From Nitriliruptoraceae bacterium (GTDB lineage: Bacteria > Actinomycetota > Nitriliruptoria > Nitriliruptorales > Nitriliruptoraceae): a DNA stretch of 5,770 bases. The position numbers and the translations under genes are program-made. A model generated the notes under the pieces. It was not told the DNA's origin. It saw nothing but the letters and a program-made list of their open reading frames with translations, and did not search any database. Positions 1-5,770 of the stretch are shown one piece after another (position 1 is the first letter of the stretch; each line of letters begins with the position of its first letter). The stretch covers positions 1 through 5,770 of the forward strand of contig SKLC01000256.1 of the NCBI GenBank assembly GCA_007123425.1, given 5' to 3'.

Positions 1-73
1 CGCCACAGGACCGGCGGCGCTGGGCAGCCCTGCGCGCGAGGGGGCACGGCCCGCCAGCCGGGTGGCGTTGAGC

Positions 74-1066
74 ATGAGGGCCGCGGCCGTCGTGCTCGCA
101 GGGACCCTGGGGCTGGCAGCGCCGGCCGGCGCGCACGCGGGCGAGCTCGAGGAGGCCGAGCGGCGGGTCGCCGAGCTCGAGGACGACCTGGGCGCCACCA
201 CCGAGGCCTATGAGCAGGCGTGGGCGGAGATCGAGACCGTCCGCGTCGGGCTCACCGCGCTCACCGAGCGCGCTGCCGCGCTGGAGGAGGAGGCCGACGC
301 CCTCGACCGGCGGTTGGGGGAGCGGGCACGCACCGTCTTCATGCACGGCTCGACCGCGCAGCTGCACACCGTGCTGAGCGCGGAGGGACCGCAGTCGGCG
401 ATCGAGCGTGCCAGCCTCGTCTCGGCGATCCAGCGGCGCCAGACCGCGAGCCTCGAGGAGGCGGTCGCGGTGCGCCGCTCCCTCGACCAGACCGAGCAGC
501 TGCTCGAGGACCGCTCGCAGCAGCTGGCTCGGCTCGAGGAAGAGCTCGAGTCCGAGGCCGAGGCGCTGCAGGCCCGGCTCGCCTCCGCCCGGCAGGACGC
601 CGATGCGATCCGCACCCGCGAGCAGCGGCGCCGTGAGATCGACCGGGGGGCCCAGCAGGGCACCTACGCCTGCATCTTCGATCCGGGCACCTTCCGGTTC
701 CGCGACAGCTGGGGTGAGCCGCGCAGCGGCGGACGGTCCCACCGGGGCACCGATGTCTTCGCGCGCATGGACGAGCCCGTCTACGCCGTCACCGACGGCG
801 TGATCCAGCGGCGGTCCCACAGCCGGCTCGGCGGCCTCGGGCTGTACCTGCGGGGCACCGACGGCAACGTCTACTACTACGCCCACCTCAACGGCGTCGC
901 CGAGGGCGGCGCGGTCGGCCAGCGCGTGCAGGCGGGCGACCACATCGCCTACAACGGGGCGACCGGCAACGCCTCCCCGAGCGCGCCGCACGTCCACTTC
1001 GAGGTGCACCCGGGGGGCGGCGCCGCGATCAACCCCTACCCCTGGCTGGCGGCCGCCTGCCACTGA
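74..1066 (+). CDS. Secreted M23-family peptidoglycan endopeptidase with N-terminal coiled coil (EnvC/LytM-like)
   Basis: Predicted zinc metallopeptidase that cuts peptide cross-links of peptidoglycan outside the membrane, or a LytM-type activator of such enzymes. Residues are numbered from the GTG at 62. A signal peptide (Arg, then an Ala/Val/Leu-rich core) ends near AHA26|G27. A Glu/Arg/Leu-rich coiled coil follows to about residue 195, then the M23 domain to the C-terminus. The zinc and catalytic residues are all present: H227 and D231 in HRGTD, H275 in YYAHL, and H310/H312 in HVHFEVH, so the enzyme is probably active. The only cysteines are C204 and C333, flanking the domain. The start is uncertain. 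GTG 62 and ATG 74 are in frame; ATG 74 sits directly before the signal peptide, and neither has a good ribosome binding site. The frame stays open to the left edge, but the signal peptide argues against a start further upstream. Family assignment is firm; the exact substrate is not known. Confidence 0.9.
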   Translation: MRAAAVVLAGTLGLAAPAGAHAGELEEAERRVAELEDDLGATTEAYEQAWAEIETVRVGLTALTERAAALEEEADALDRRLGERARTVFMHGSTAQLHTVLSAEGPQSAIERASLVSAIQRRQTASLEEAVAVRRSLDQTEQLLEDRSQQLARLEEELESEAEALQARLASARQDADAIRTREQRRREIDRGAQQGTYACIFDPGTFRFRDSWGEPRSGGRSHRGTDVFARMDEPVYAVTDGVIQRRSHSRLGGLGLYLRGTDGNVYYYAHLNGVAEGGAVGQRVQAGDHIAYNGATGNASPSAPHVHFEVHPGGGAAINPYPWLAAACH

Positions 1067-1079
1067 CGGCGCCCACCTC

Positions 1080-1109
1080 AGCGCCGGGAGCCCCGCTCGG
1101 GCGAGGCGC
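1080..1109. terminator. Possible bidirectional terminator hairpin between convergent genes
   Basis: The 48-bp gap between the M23 stop and the methyltransferase stop holds a nested GC-rich inverted repeat. The outer stem is GCGCC (1081-1085) with GGCGC (1105-1109); the inner stem is GCCC (1090-1093) with GGGC (1099-1102). There is no T-tract, which is common for intrinsic terminators in high-GC actinobacteria. The position between convergent stops supports a terminator, but stems this short also arise by chance at this GC content. Confidence 0.35.
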
Positions 1110-1114
1110 GCTGC

Positions 1115-1771
1115 TCAGGCGACGCGCAGGGCGACCTGGATCCCGTCGCGCAGCGGCACGATCGAGGACACGAAGCGCTCGTCGTCGACCACCAGCCGGG
1201 TCATCTCGCGGATCGGCTCGATCATGGCCTCCCGCTCCGGTGGGCCCGGCTCGCCGAGGCCCGCCACCCGGCCGTCCCACAGCACGTTGTCGCACAGCCA
1301 AACGCCCCCGGGGCGCAGCCGCTCGCATGCCGCCCGCCAGGCGTCGGGGTAGGCCTCCTTGTCGACGTCGCAGAAGATGACGTCGAACTCGCCCGCCTGG
1401 GCCTCGAGCACCTCGAGCCCGTCGCCGGTCCACCACCGCACCGGGTCCCACCGGCCCGCTCGGCGCAGGTAGCCCTCCGCGCGGTCGCGGTTGGCCGGGT
1501 CGAGGTCACTGCACACCAGCTCGCCGTCCGAGCCGACCGCGCCGGCGAGGAAGTAGGCCGAGTAGCCGAAGCCGCTGCCCAGCTCCAGCGCGCGCTGGGC
1601 GCCGACCGACCGGGCCATCAGCTCGAGGAAGCGCCCGGCCGAGCGGCCCACTATGGGGAACCCCTGCTCGCCGGCGCGCAGCTCCATCTCCTCGAGCACC
1701 GCCTCGCGGTGCTCGACCACGGCGAGGTTGGTCAGGTAGTCCTCGATCTCGCGGGGCTGGAGCTCCGACAC
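1115..1771 (-). CDS. Metal-dependent class I SAM O-methyltransferase (COMT/caffeoyl-CoA OMT/TrmR-like)
   Basis: A 218-residue Rossmann-fold methyltransferase that would transfer a methyl group from S-adenosylmethionine to a hydroxyl, using a divalent metal. The SAM-binding motif I is ELGSGFG at residues 63-69, with acidic motif II in SDLDP (D89/D91). The expected metal ligands are D135 in FCDVDK and D161-N162 in the hallmark DNVLWDG. The length matches the bacterial caffeoyl-CoA OMT-like family (about 210-225 residues). Members act on catechols, on natural products, or, for TrmR, on 5-hydroxyuridine in tRNA; the substrate here cannot be assigned. The frame is open further upstream to 1981, but that extension is Arg/Gly-rich, low-complexity and overlaps the divergent phosphatase gene. 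The GTG at 1771 is preferred because GAGGA lies 6 nt upstream and the conserved N-terminus begins there. It is the only minus-strand gene in the window. Confidence 0.88.
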   Translation of the reverse strand: MSELQPREIEDYLTNLAVVEHREAVLEEMELRAGEQGFPIVGRSAGRFLELMARSVGAQRALELGSGFGYSAYFLAGAVGSDGELVCSDLDPANRDRAEGYLRRAGRWDPVRWWTGDGLEVLEAQAGEFDVIFCDVDKEAYPDAWRAACERLRPGGVWLCDNVLWDGRVAGLGEPGPPEREAMIEPIREMTRLVVDDERFVSSIVPLRDGIQVALRVA

Positions 1772-1777
1772 GTTCGA

Positions 1778-1782
1778 TCCTC
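1778..1782 (-). promoter_or_regulatory. Ribosome binding site of the methyltransferase (decides the start)
   Basis: Read on the minus strand, GAGGA is followed by a 6-nt spacer and GTG. This is one of the clearest Shine-Dalgarno matches in the window. It fixes the start at 1771 rather than at the far-upstream in-frame codons. Confidence 0.6.
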
Positions 1783-1788
1783 GCGCTC

Positions 1789-1808
1789 TCGAGCCGGCAC
1801 CGGCTCGA
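1789..1808. promoter_or_regulatory. Perfect 20-bp palindromic element upstream of the methyltransferase (operator or leader hairpin candidate)
   Basis: TCGAGCCGG (1789-1797), spacer CA, then CCGGCTCGA (1800-1808): a perfect 9-bp inverted repeat with a 2-bp centre. It lies 17 bp upstream of the methyltransferase GTG and about 6 bp upstream of its ribosome binding site, in the 136-bp divergent region shared with the HAD gene. A dimeric repressor operator fits well, as does a translation-controlling hairpin in the leader. A weak TANNNT match (TAGCGT on the minus strand, 1836-1831) lies just upstream and could be a -10 element. Function is inferred only from position and symmetry. Confidence 0.45.
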
Positions 1809-1907
1809 CCTCGACGTCGCTCACGGCGCGACGCTAGTCCTCGCGGCCCGGCCGTTGGGCCGTGCGCCCGCCCTGCGACGACGTGTCGGCGGGTGTTGGC
1901 TCGAACC

Positions 1908-2573
1908 ATGAGCGATCCACACGCCTCCGATCCGCACGCCTCCGATGGCCGACCCGGGGTGCTGCTGGACCTCGACGGCACGCTGGTCGACTCCGTCTAC
2001 CAGCACGTCGTCGCCTGGTTCGAGGCGTTCCGCGACCACGGCCACGACGTCGCCCAGGCCCGCATCCACGCCGCGATCGGGATGGGCGGCGACCGGCTCG
2101 TGCCGTGGGTGCTCGGCCGCCACGTCGACGGGGCCGGCGACATCTCCGGCGACCACAAGCGCCGCTTCCTCGCCGTCGCCGACGGGCTGCGGCGCACCTC
2201 GGGGGCGCTGGAGCTCCTCGAGGACCTCGAGGTGCGCGAGGTCCCCTACGTGATCGCGACCTCGGCGGGCAGCGAGGAGCGCGAGGCGCTGCTCGACGTG
2301 CTCGGGCGAGCCGACCTGCCCCTGATCGACAGCGAGGGCGTCGCGTCCTCGAAGCCCGCGCCCGACCTGCTGATGGCCGCCTGCGAGCGGCGCGGCTTCG
2401 ATCCGCGCCGCAGCGTGATGGTCGGCGACGCCCCCTGGGACGCGCTGGCCGCTCGGGCCGCGGGCACGGCGGCGGTCGCCGTGCGCTGCGGCGGCTTCGG
2501 CGATGACACGCTGGCGGCCGCAGGCGCCGAGCGCATCGTCGACGACCCGGCCGGCCTCGTCGGCCAGCTGTAG
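1908..2573 (+). CDS. HAD-superfamily hydrolase (phosphoglycolate phosphatase/beta-phosphoglucomutase-like, subfamily IA)
   Basis: A 221-residue cytoplasmic phosphatase-type HAD protein. Motif I is DLDGTLVDS, with nucleophile D21 and acid/base D23. A helical C1-type cap lies at about residues 30-95. Motif II is IATSAG (T118/S119), motif III is K149 in SSKPAPDLL, and motif IV is VGDAPWD with D174 and D178. All four motifs are intact, so catalysis is expected, with a small phosphorylated metabolite as the likely substrate. Cap residues do not let me name it. The first 13 residues hold an exact tandem peptide repeat (DPHASDPHAS) encoded by a 15-bp DNA duplication. The start at ATG 1908 has no clear ribosome binding site, and an in-frame GTG at 1893 is the alternative. 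It is divergent from the methyltransferase, which may indicate shared regulation. Confidence 0.87.
   Translation: MSDPHASDPHASDGRPGVLLDLDGTLVDSVYQHVVAWFEAFRDHGHDVAQARIHAAIGMGGDRLVPWVLGRHVDGAGDISGDHKRRFLAVADGLRRTSGALELLEDLEVREVPYVIATSAGSEEREALLDVLGRADLPLIDSEGVASSKPAPDLLMAACERRGFDPRRSVMVGDAPWDALAARAAGTAAVAVRCGGFGDDTLAAAGAERIVDDPAGLVGQL
1914..1943 (+). repeat. Two-copy 15-bp tandem repeat inside the HAD gene 5' end
   Basis: GATCCACACGCCTCC (1914-1928) is followed directly by GATCCGCACGCCTCC (1929-1943), with one mismatch (1919 versus 1934), then another GAT. Because 15 is a multiple of three, the reading frame is kept and each copy encodes DPHAS. The near-identity suggests a recent slippage duplication in a non-conserved N-terminal tail. 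Confidence 0.85.
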
Positions 2574-2587
2574 CCGGTCTCCGGGAC

Positions 2588-2620
2588 CCACCACCTCCCG
2601 GGGCCGTCCGGGCGGGGTGG
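2588..2620 (+). terminator. Possible terminator hairpin downstream of the HAD gene
   Basis: Starting 15 bp after the HAD stop, CCACC (2588-2592) can pair with GGTGG (2616-2620). Inside it, CCCGG (2597-2601) pairs with CCGGG (2608-2612) around a 6-nt loop. The nested stem has no T-tract. It could end HAD transcription or form the leader of the next gene. At this GC content, stems of this size have modest significance. Confidence 0.3.
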
Positions 2621-2670
2621 CGGCGCCGCGCGGTCCCCGTGCGGTGGCACCGTCCCCAGGCGACCCCGAC

Positions 2671-2678
2671 AGGTGGAG
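2671..2678 (+). promoter_or_regulatory. Ribosome binding site of the acidic small protein (decides the start)
   Basis: The purine-rich AGGTGGAG is 4 nt upstream of ATG 2683. The same frame is open upstream to 2503, but that would overlap the HAD gene and run through a low-complexity intergenic stretch. The ATG at 2683 is therefore taken as the start. Confidence 0.6.
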
Positions 2679-2682
2679 AGAC

Positions 2683-2994
2683 ATGGCTCCGGCACCGCAT
2701 CTGGTCCAGGCGCTCGAGGATGGCCGCGCGCTGGCGCAGGAGCGAGACGACCTGCCCGGCTGGCGCGCCCTGGAGGGCAGCACCGGCCGGATCCTCGACG
2801 AGCTCGACGGCGACGAGGTCGACCCCGCCTACAGCGACCTCGCCGAGACCGAGGGCACCCTCGGGCCCGACCTCGACGCCGATGTGGTGGATCGCGTGGT
2901 CGCCTCGATCACCGCGCTCCAGGAGACGCCCGACGAGGAGCAGCTCGAGCTCGCGCTGCAGGCGCTGAGCGAGCTCGAGCTCGTGGTTCGCTGA
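2683..2994 (+). CDS. Small, highly acidic, lysine-free protein of unknown function
   Basis: A 103-residue protein that I do not recognise. It contains 26 Asp/Glu, 6 Arg and no Lys, giving a net charge near -20, with no cysteine, no signal peptide and no membrane segment. The C-terminal part (about residues 64-101) reads as two amphipathic helices: an Asp-rich turn, then VVDRVVASITALQ, then an EEQLELALQALSELELV helix with leucines at helical spacing. The middle carries an acidic loop (ELDGDEVD, about residues 40-47). The strong ribosome binding site, the gene-like codon use and the position between two clear same-strand genes support a real gene. It precedes the NYN nuclease-like gene by 127 bp. 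An acidic partner or inhibitor role for that protein is possible but only inferred. It could equally be an unrelated small conserved protein. Confidence 0.7.
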   Translation: MAPAPHLVQALEDGRALAQERDDLPGWRALEGSTGRILDELDGDEVDPAYSDLAETEGTLGPDLDADVVDRVVASITALQETPDEEQLELALQALSELELVVR

Positions 2995-3030
2995 CGGCTC
3001 GTCGGTCGGTGACCGCGTCGGGCGACGGTG

Positions 3031-3086
3031 GCGGGCGCCTACCCTCCGGGCACGCCCGCTGCGGGGCCCCACCCGCGATGCGCGGG
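3031..3086 (+). promoter_or_regulatory. Cluster of inverted repeats in the leader of the NYN gene
   Basis: Three symmetric elements lie in 56 bp between the acidic-protein stop and the NYN start. They are GCGGGCG (3031-3037) with CGCCCGC (3053-3059), holding an inner CCC/GGG; the palindrome GGGGCCCC (3063-3070); and CCCGCG-ATG-CGCGGG (3072-3086). They may terminate the upstream gene or fold in the 5' leader of the downstream one. A weak TANNNT (TACCCT, 3040-3045) falls inside the first loop. No single stem is decisive at this GC content; the clustering in a non-coding gap is the signal. Confidence 0.35.
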
Positions 3087-3108
3087 CACGAGGACCGCCG
3101 CGAACGGC

Positions 3109-3115
3109 AGAGAGG
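3109..3115 (+). promoter_or_regulatory. Ribosome binding site of the NYN gene
   Basis: AGAGAGG with a 6-nt spacer to GTG 3122. It supports the non-ATG start, which also places the conserved first strand (VLVWDAPN) at residues 5-12. Confidence 0.55.
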
Positions 3116-3121
3116 CACGAC

Positions 3122-3709
3122 GTGGGTCGGCACGTGCTGGTGTGGGACGCGCCCAACGTCGACATGACGTTGGCCAACATCATCGAGGGAAAGCCCACCG
3201 CCCACGAGCGGCCCGACATGTCGGTGCTCGCGCAGTGGCTCGTCGATCACGCGGACGGCGACGCGGTCGAGGCCTGCGTGTTCGTCAACGTCGCCCCGCA
3301 CGTCGCCGGCCCGATGCGCGGCTGGGTGGTGTGGCTGCTCGAGCAGGGCTTCCGGGTGTTCGCCAAGCCCAAGCACGAGGAGAGCGACGTCGACGACGAC
3401 ATCGTCGACCACCTCGAGGCGCGTCACGCCGAGGGGGACCTCGCGGCGGTCTACCTCGGCTCCAACGACGCCCGCGCCTTCGTCGAGCCGCTCACCGACC
3501 TCATCGACGACGGCGTGGTGGTGACGGTGCTCGGCTTCGCGGAGTACGCCGGGAGCCTGGCCTCCCTCGACGGGGCGCGGTTCGTCGACCTCGAGACCAT
3601 CGAGGGCATGTTCGCCGAGGCGCTGCCGCGCATCACGCTGGAGTCCCTGCCCGAGGAGGGGCGCTGGTTCGAGCCGCGGGGCCGGCTGGGCGAGCCCGCG
3701 GGCTCGTGA
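3122..3709 (+). CDS. NYN-domain (PIN-like) putative ribonuclease
   Basis: A 195-residue protein of the NYN branch of PIN-like nucleases, in the actinobacterial form that begins with WDAPNxDM. Acidic residues expected in the metal-binding active site are visible: D9, N12 and D14 in WDAPNVD; D89, D91 and D92 in KHEESDVDDD, matching the usual 'K..DVD' second motif; and N115-D116 in GSNDARAF, in place of the usual SGDGDF. The alternating hydrophobic strands (VYLGSND, VVVTVLGF) fit a Rossmann-like PIN fold. The C-terminal tail (LPRITLESLPEEGRWFEP) resembles a conserved tail I recall from this family. The expected activity is metal-dependent RNA cleavage in the cytoplasm, but the target is unknown. 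Start is GTG with a good ribosome binding site. Arginine deiminase begins 55 bp downstream on the same strand, so they may be cotranscribed. Confidence 0.83.
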   Translation: MGRHVLVWDAPNVDMTLANIIEGKPTAHERPDMSVLAQWLVDHADGDAVEACVFVNVAPHVAGPMRGWVVWLLEQGFRVFAKPKHEESDVDDDIVDHLEARHAEGDLAAVYLGSNDARAFVEPLTDLIDDGVVVTVLGFAEYAGSLASLDGARFVDLETIEGMFAEALPRITLESLPEEGRWFEPRGRLGEPAGS

Positions 3710-3730
3710 CGCGCGAGGTGGTGACGAGGA

Positions 3731-3753
3731 CGGGATCGCGACGCGCGGGATCG
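3731..3753 (+). repeat. Short direct repeat upstream of arcA
   Basis: CGGGATCG occurs at 3731-3738 and again at 3746-3753, 15 bp apart start to start, within the 55-bp gap before arginine deiminase. The second copy touches the likely ribosome binding region (GGGGA, 3753-3757). A regulator site is conceivable, but 8-bp repeats are weak evidence. Confidence 0.25.
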
Positions 3754-3764
3754 GGGATGGGAGC

Positions 3765-4969
3765 GTGACGACGGCGGGCGTGGGCTCCGAGGTCGGGCGG
3801 CTGCGCACGGTGCTGGTGCATCGGCCGGGCGCGGAGCTGGAGCGCATCACCCCCGAGAACAAGGACGAGCTCCTGTTCGACGAGCTGCTGTGGCTCGAGC
3901 GCGCCCAGCAGGAGCACGACGCCTTCGCTGATCTGCTCGCCGGCGCGGGCGTCGAGGTGCTGCAGCTGACCGGCCTGCTCGCCGACGTGGTGGCCGATCC
4001 GGGCGTGGCTGAGGACCTGGTCACCCGGCAGGTCACCGAGACGGCCTGCGGCCCGCAGGCGGTGGAGCGGGTCCGGCGGTGGCTGCTGGCCCAGGCGCCC
4101 GGGGAGCTGGCACAGCACCTCGTCGCGGGGGTGAGCGCAGGGGAGGTGGGCGTCGGCGACGGTCTGGTCGCGGCCGCGGGCCGGCCGGGCGACCTGCTGC
4201 TGCAGCCCCTGCCCAACGCCGTGTTCACCCGCGACTCCTCGGCGTGGGTCGCGCACGGGGTGGTGCTGGCGGCGATGGACCGCCTGGTGCGGCGCCGCGA
4301 GACGGACCTGCTGCGCTGGATCTACGCCCACCACCCGCGCTTCGCGGATGCCCCTGTCTGGTTCGGGGACGAGCCCGGCGAGCACTTCCCGGCCAGCCTC
4401 GAGGGCGGCGACCTGCTGATGGTCGCCGAGCGGGGCCTGGCGGTCGGGCTCTCGGAGCGCACCAGCGCCGCGGGCGTGGAGCTGCTGGCCACGCGCCTGT
4501 TCCGCGCCGGCGTGATCGACCGGCTGCTGGTCGTGGAGCTGCCGCACGCCCGCGCCACGATGCACCTCGACACCGTGATGACGCAGGTCGACCGCGACAC
4601 CTTCCTCGTCTATCCGGCGATGGGCGACCACGTGCGCACCTATCTGCTGCGCCCGGGAGCCGGGGGGCGCCTCCAGGTGGCGGCCGGCGACGGGCTGCGC
4701 GACGGGCTGGCCTGGGTCCGCGGCGACGAGGCGGTGCGGGTGCTGCAGCCGGCGATGAGCTCCACGCGCGCCCAGCGGGAGCAGTGGAACGACGCGAACA
4801 ACGTGGTCGCGCTCGCGCCCGGAGTGGTGGTCGCCTACGAGCGCAACGTCGCGACCAACGAGGTGCTCTCCGAAGCCGGGGTCGAGGTCCGCACGATGCC
4901 GTCCTACGAGCTGCCGCGCGGACGGGGCGGCCCGCGCTGCATGTCGTGTCCCGTGGTCCGGGACCCCGT

Positions 4970-4973
<4 letters not shown>
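3765..4973 (+). CDS. arcA: Arginine deiminase
   Basis: Hydrolyses L-arginine to citrulline and ammonia in the cytoplasm. The 402-residue length is typical of bacterial arginine deiminases (about 400-420). The whole family pattern is visible: N-terminal SEVGRLRTVLVHRPG (residues 8-22), FDELLWLERAQQEHD (38-52), FTRD with R156 and D157, LLRWIYAHHP with R184, LEGGD with E213, SERTS with R232, MHLDT with H267 and D269, and the C-terminal GGPRCMSCP, where C392 is the expected nucleophile. All catalytic positions are intact, so an active enzyme is likely. The GTG start at 3765 is chosen because it yields the usual N-terminus and follows GGGGATGGGAG. No ornithine carbamoyltransferase, carbamate kinase or arginine/ornithine antiporter is present in the window, so this copy is not in a classical arc operon here. 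The stop overlaps the next start as ATGA (4970-4973). Confidence 0.95.

Positions 4974-5770
<797 letters not shown>

Noticed and set aside
141..182. Repeated GAGCTCGAGGA words near the M23 5' end
   Set aside because: They are codon-driven repeats of the Glu/Leu coiled coil, not a DNA element.
1844..1862. 6-bp stem CGGCCC/GGGCCG in the divergent intergenic region
   Set aside because: It is short and GC-only, as expected by chance here. It is weaker than the nearby 9-bp palindrome.
1772..1981. Upstream extension of the methyltransferase to a start at 1981
   Set aside because: The added 70 residues are low-complexity, overlap the divergent HAD gene and cross the palindrome. A good ribosome binding site supports GTG 1771.
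2503..2682. Upstream extension of the acidic protein to a start at 2503
   Set aside because: It would overlap the HAD gene by 71 bp and has a Ser/Pro/Arg-rich composition unlike the acidic part. ATG 2683 has a strong ribosome binding site.
2970..2983. 14-bp perfect palindrome CGAGCTCGAGCTCG
   Set aside because: It lies inside the acidic gene and is explained by alternating GAG and CTC codons for Glu and Leu. The same words recur across the coding sequence.
1834..3219. Minus-strand open frames spanning the HAD and acidic-protein genes
   Set aside because: Their products are Arg/Pro/Ala-rich low-complexity sequence covering a clear HAD enzyme on the other strand.
3633..4631. Long minus-strand open frame (about 330 codons) opposite arcA
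   Set aside because: It is antisense to a strongly conserved arginine deiminase, has low-complexity Arg/Gln/His/Ala composition and no recognisable motif. Long antisense frames are expected at this GC content.

Overview
This window is very GC-rich DNA. Third codon positions are almost all G or C, GTG starts are common and genes are tightly packed. This points to an actinobacterium (Actinomycetota). Several proteins also resemble typical actinobacterial versions: a coiled-coil M23 endopeptidase, an NYN-domain protein with a 'WDAPNxDM' N-terminus, and a ModF-like ABC ATPase with an 'LSATFGLP' tail. A precise lineage cannot be read from the window.

Layout, left to right. (1) A secreted M23 peptidoglycan endopeptidase with a long coiled coil (74-1066, +). 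(2) Converging on it, a metal-dependent class I O-methyltransferase (1115-1771, -). A short GC-rich hairpin gap separates the two stops. (3) A divergent intergenic region of 136 bp carrying a perfect 9+2+9 palindrome just upstream of the methyltransferase ribosome binding site. (4) A HAD-superfamily phosphatase with a tandem DPHAS repeat at its N-terminus (1908-2573, +). (5) A small, very acidic, lysine-free protein of unknown function (2683-2994, +). (6) An inverted-repeat-rich leader, then an NYN-domain (PIN-like) putative ribonuclease (3122-3709, +). (7) An arginine deiminase with all expected catalytic residues (3765-4973, +). It overlaps by ATGA (8) a ModF-like ABC ATPase (4970 to the window edge, +). 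The ATPase lacks a stop codon here but is probably nearly complete.

How they work together: the only strong physical link is arginine deiminase with the ABC ATPase, which share an ATGA stop/start and should be translationally coupled. The NYN gene is 55 bp upstream and may share their transcript. The HAD, acidic-protein and NYN genes are co-directional but separated by gaps of 109 and 127 bp that hold possible terminator or regulatory structures, so they may be separate units. Functions look mostly housekeeping or accessory metabolic: cell-wall hydrolysis, small-molecule or tRNA methylation, dephosphorylation, arginine catabolism and RNA processing. I see no mobile element, CRISPR array, tRNA or rRNA. 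No stretch over 300 bases lacks a gene. I do not see convincing evidence of a wholly new system. The items most worth a second look are the methyltransferase palindrome, the arcA-ATPase coupling with an altered Q-loop, and the acidic-protein/NYN pair with its structured leader.
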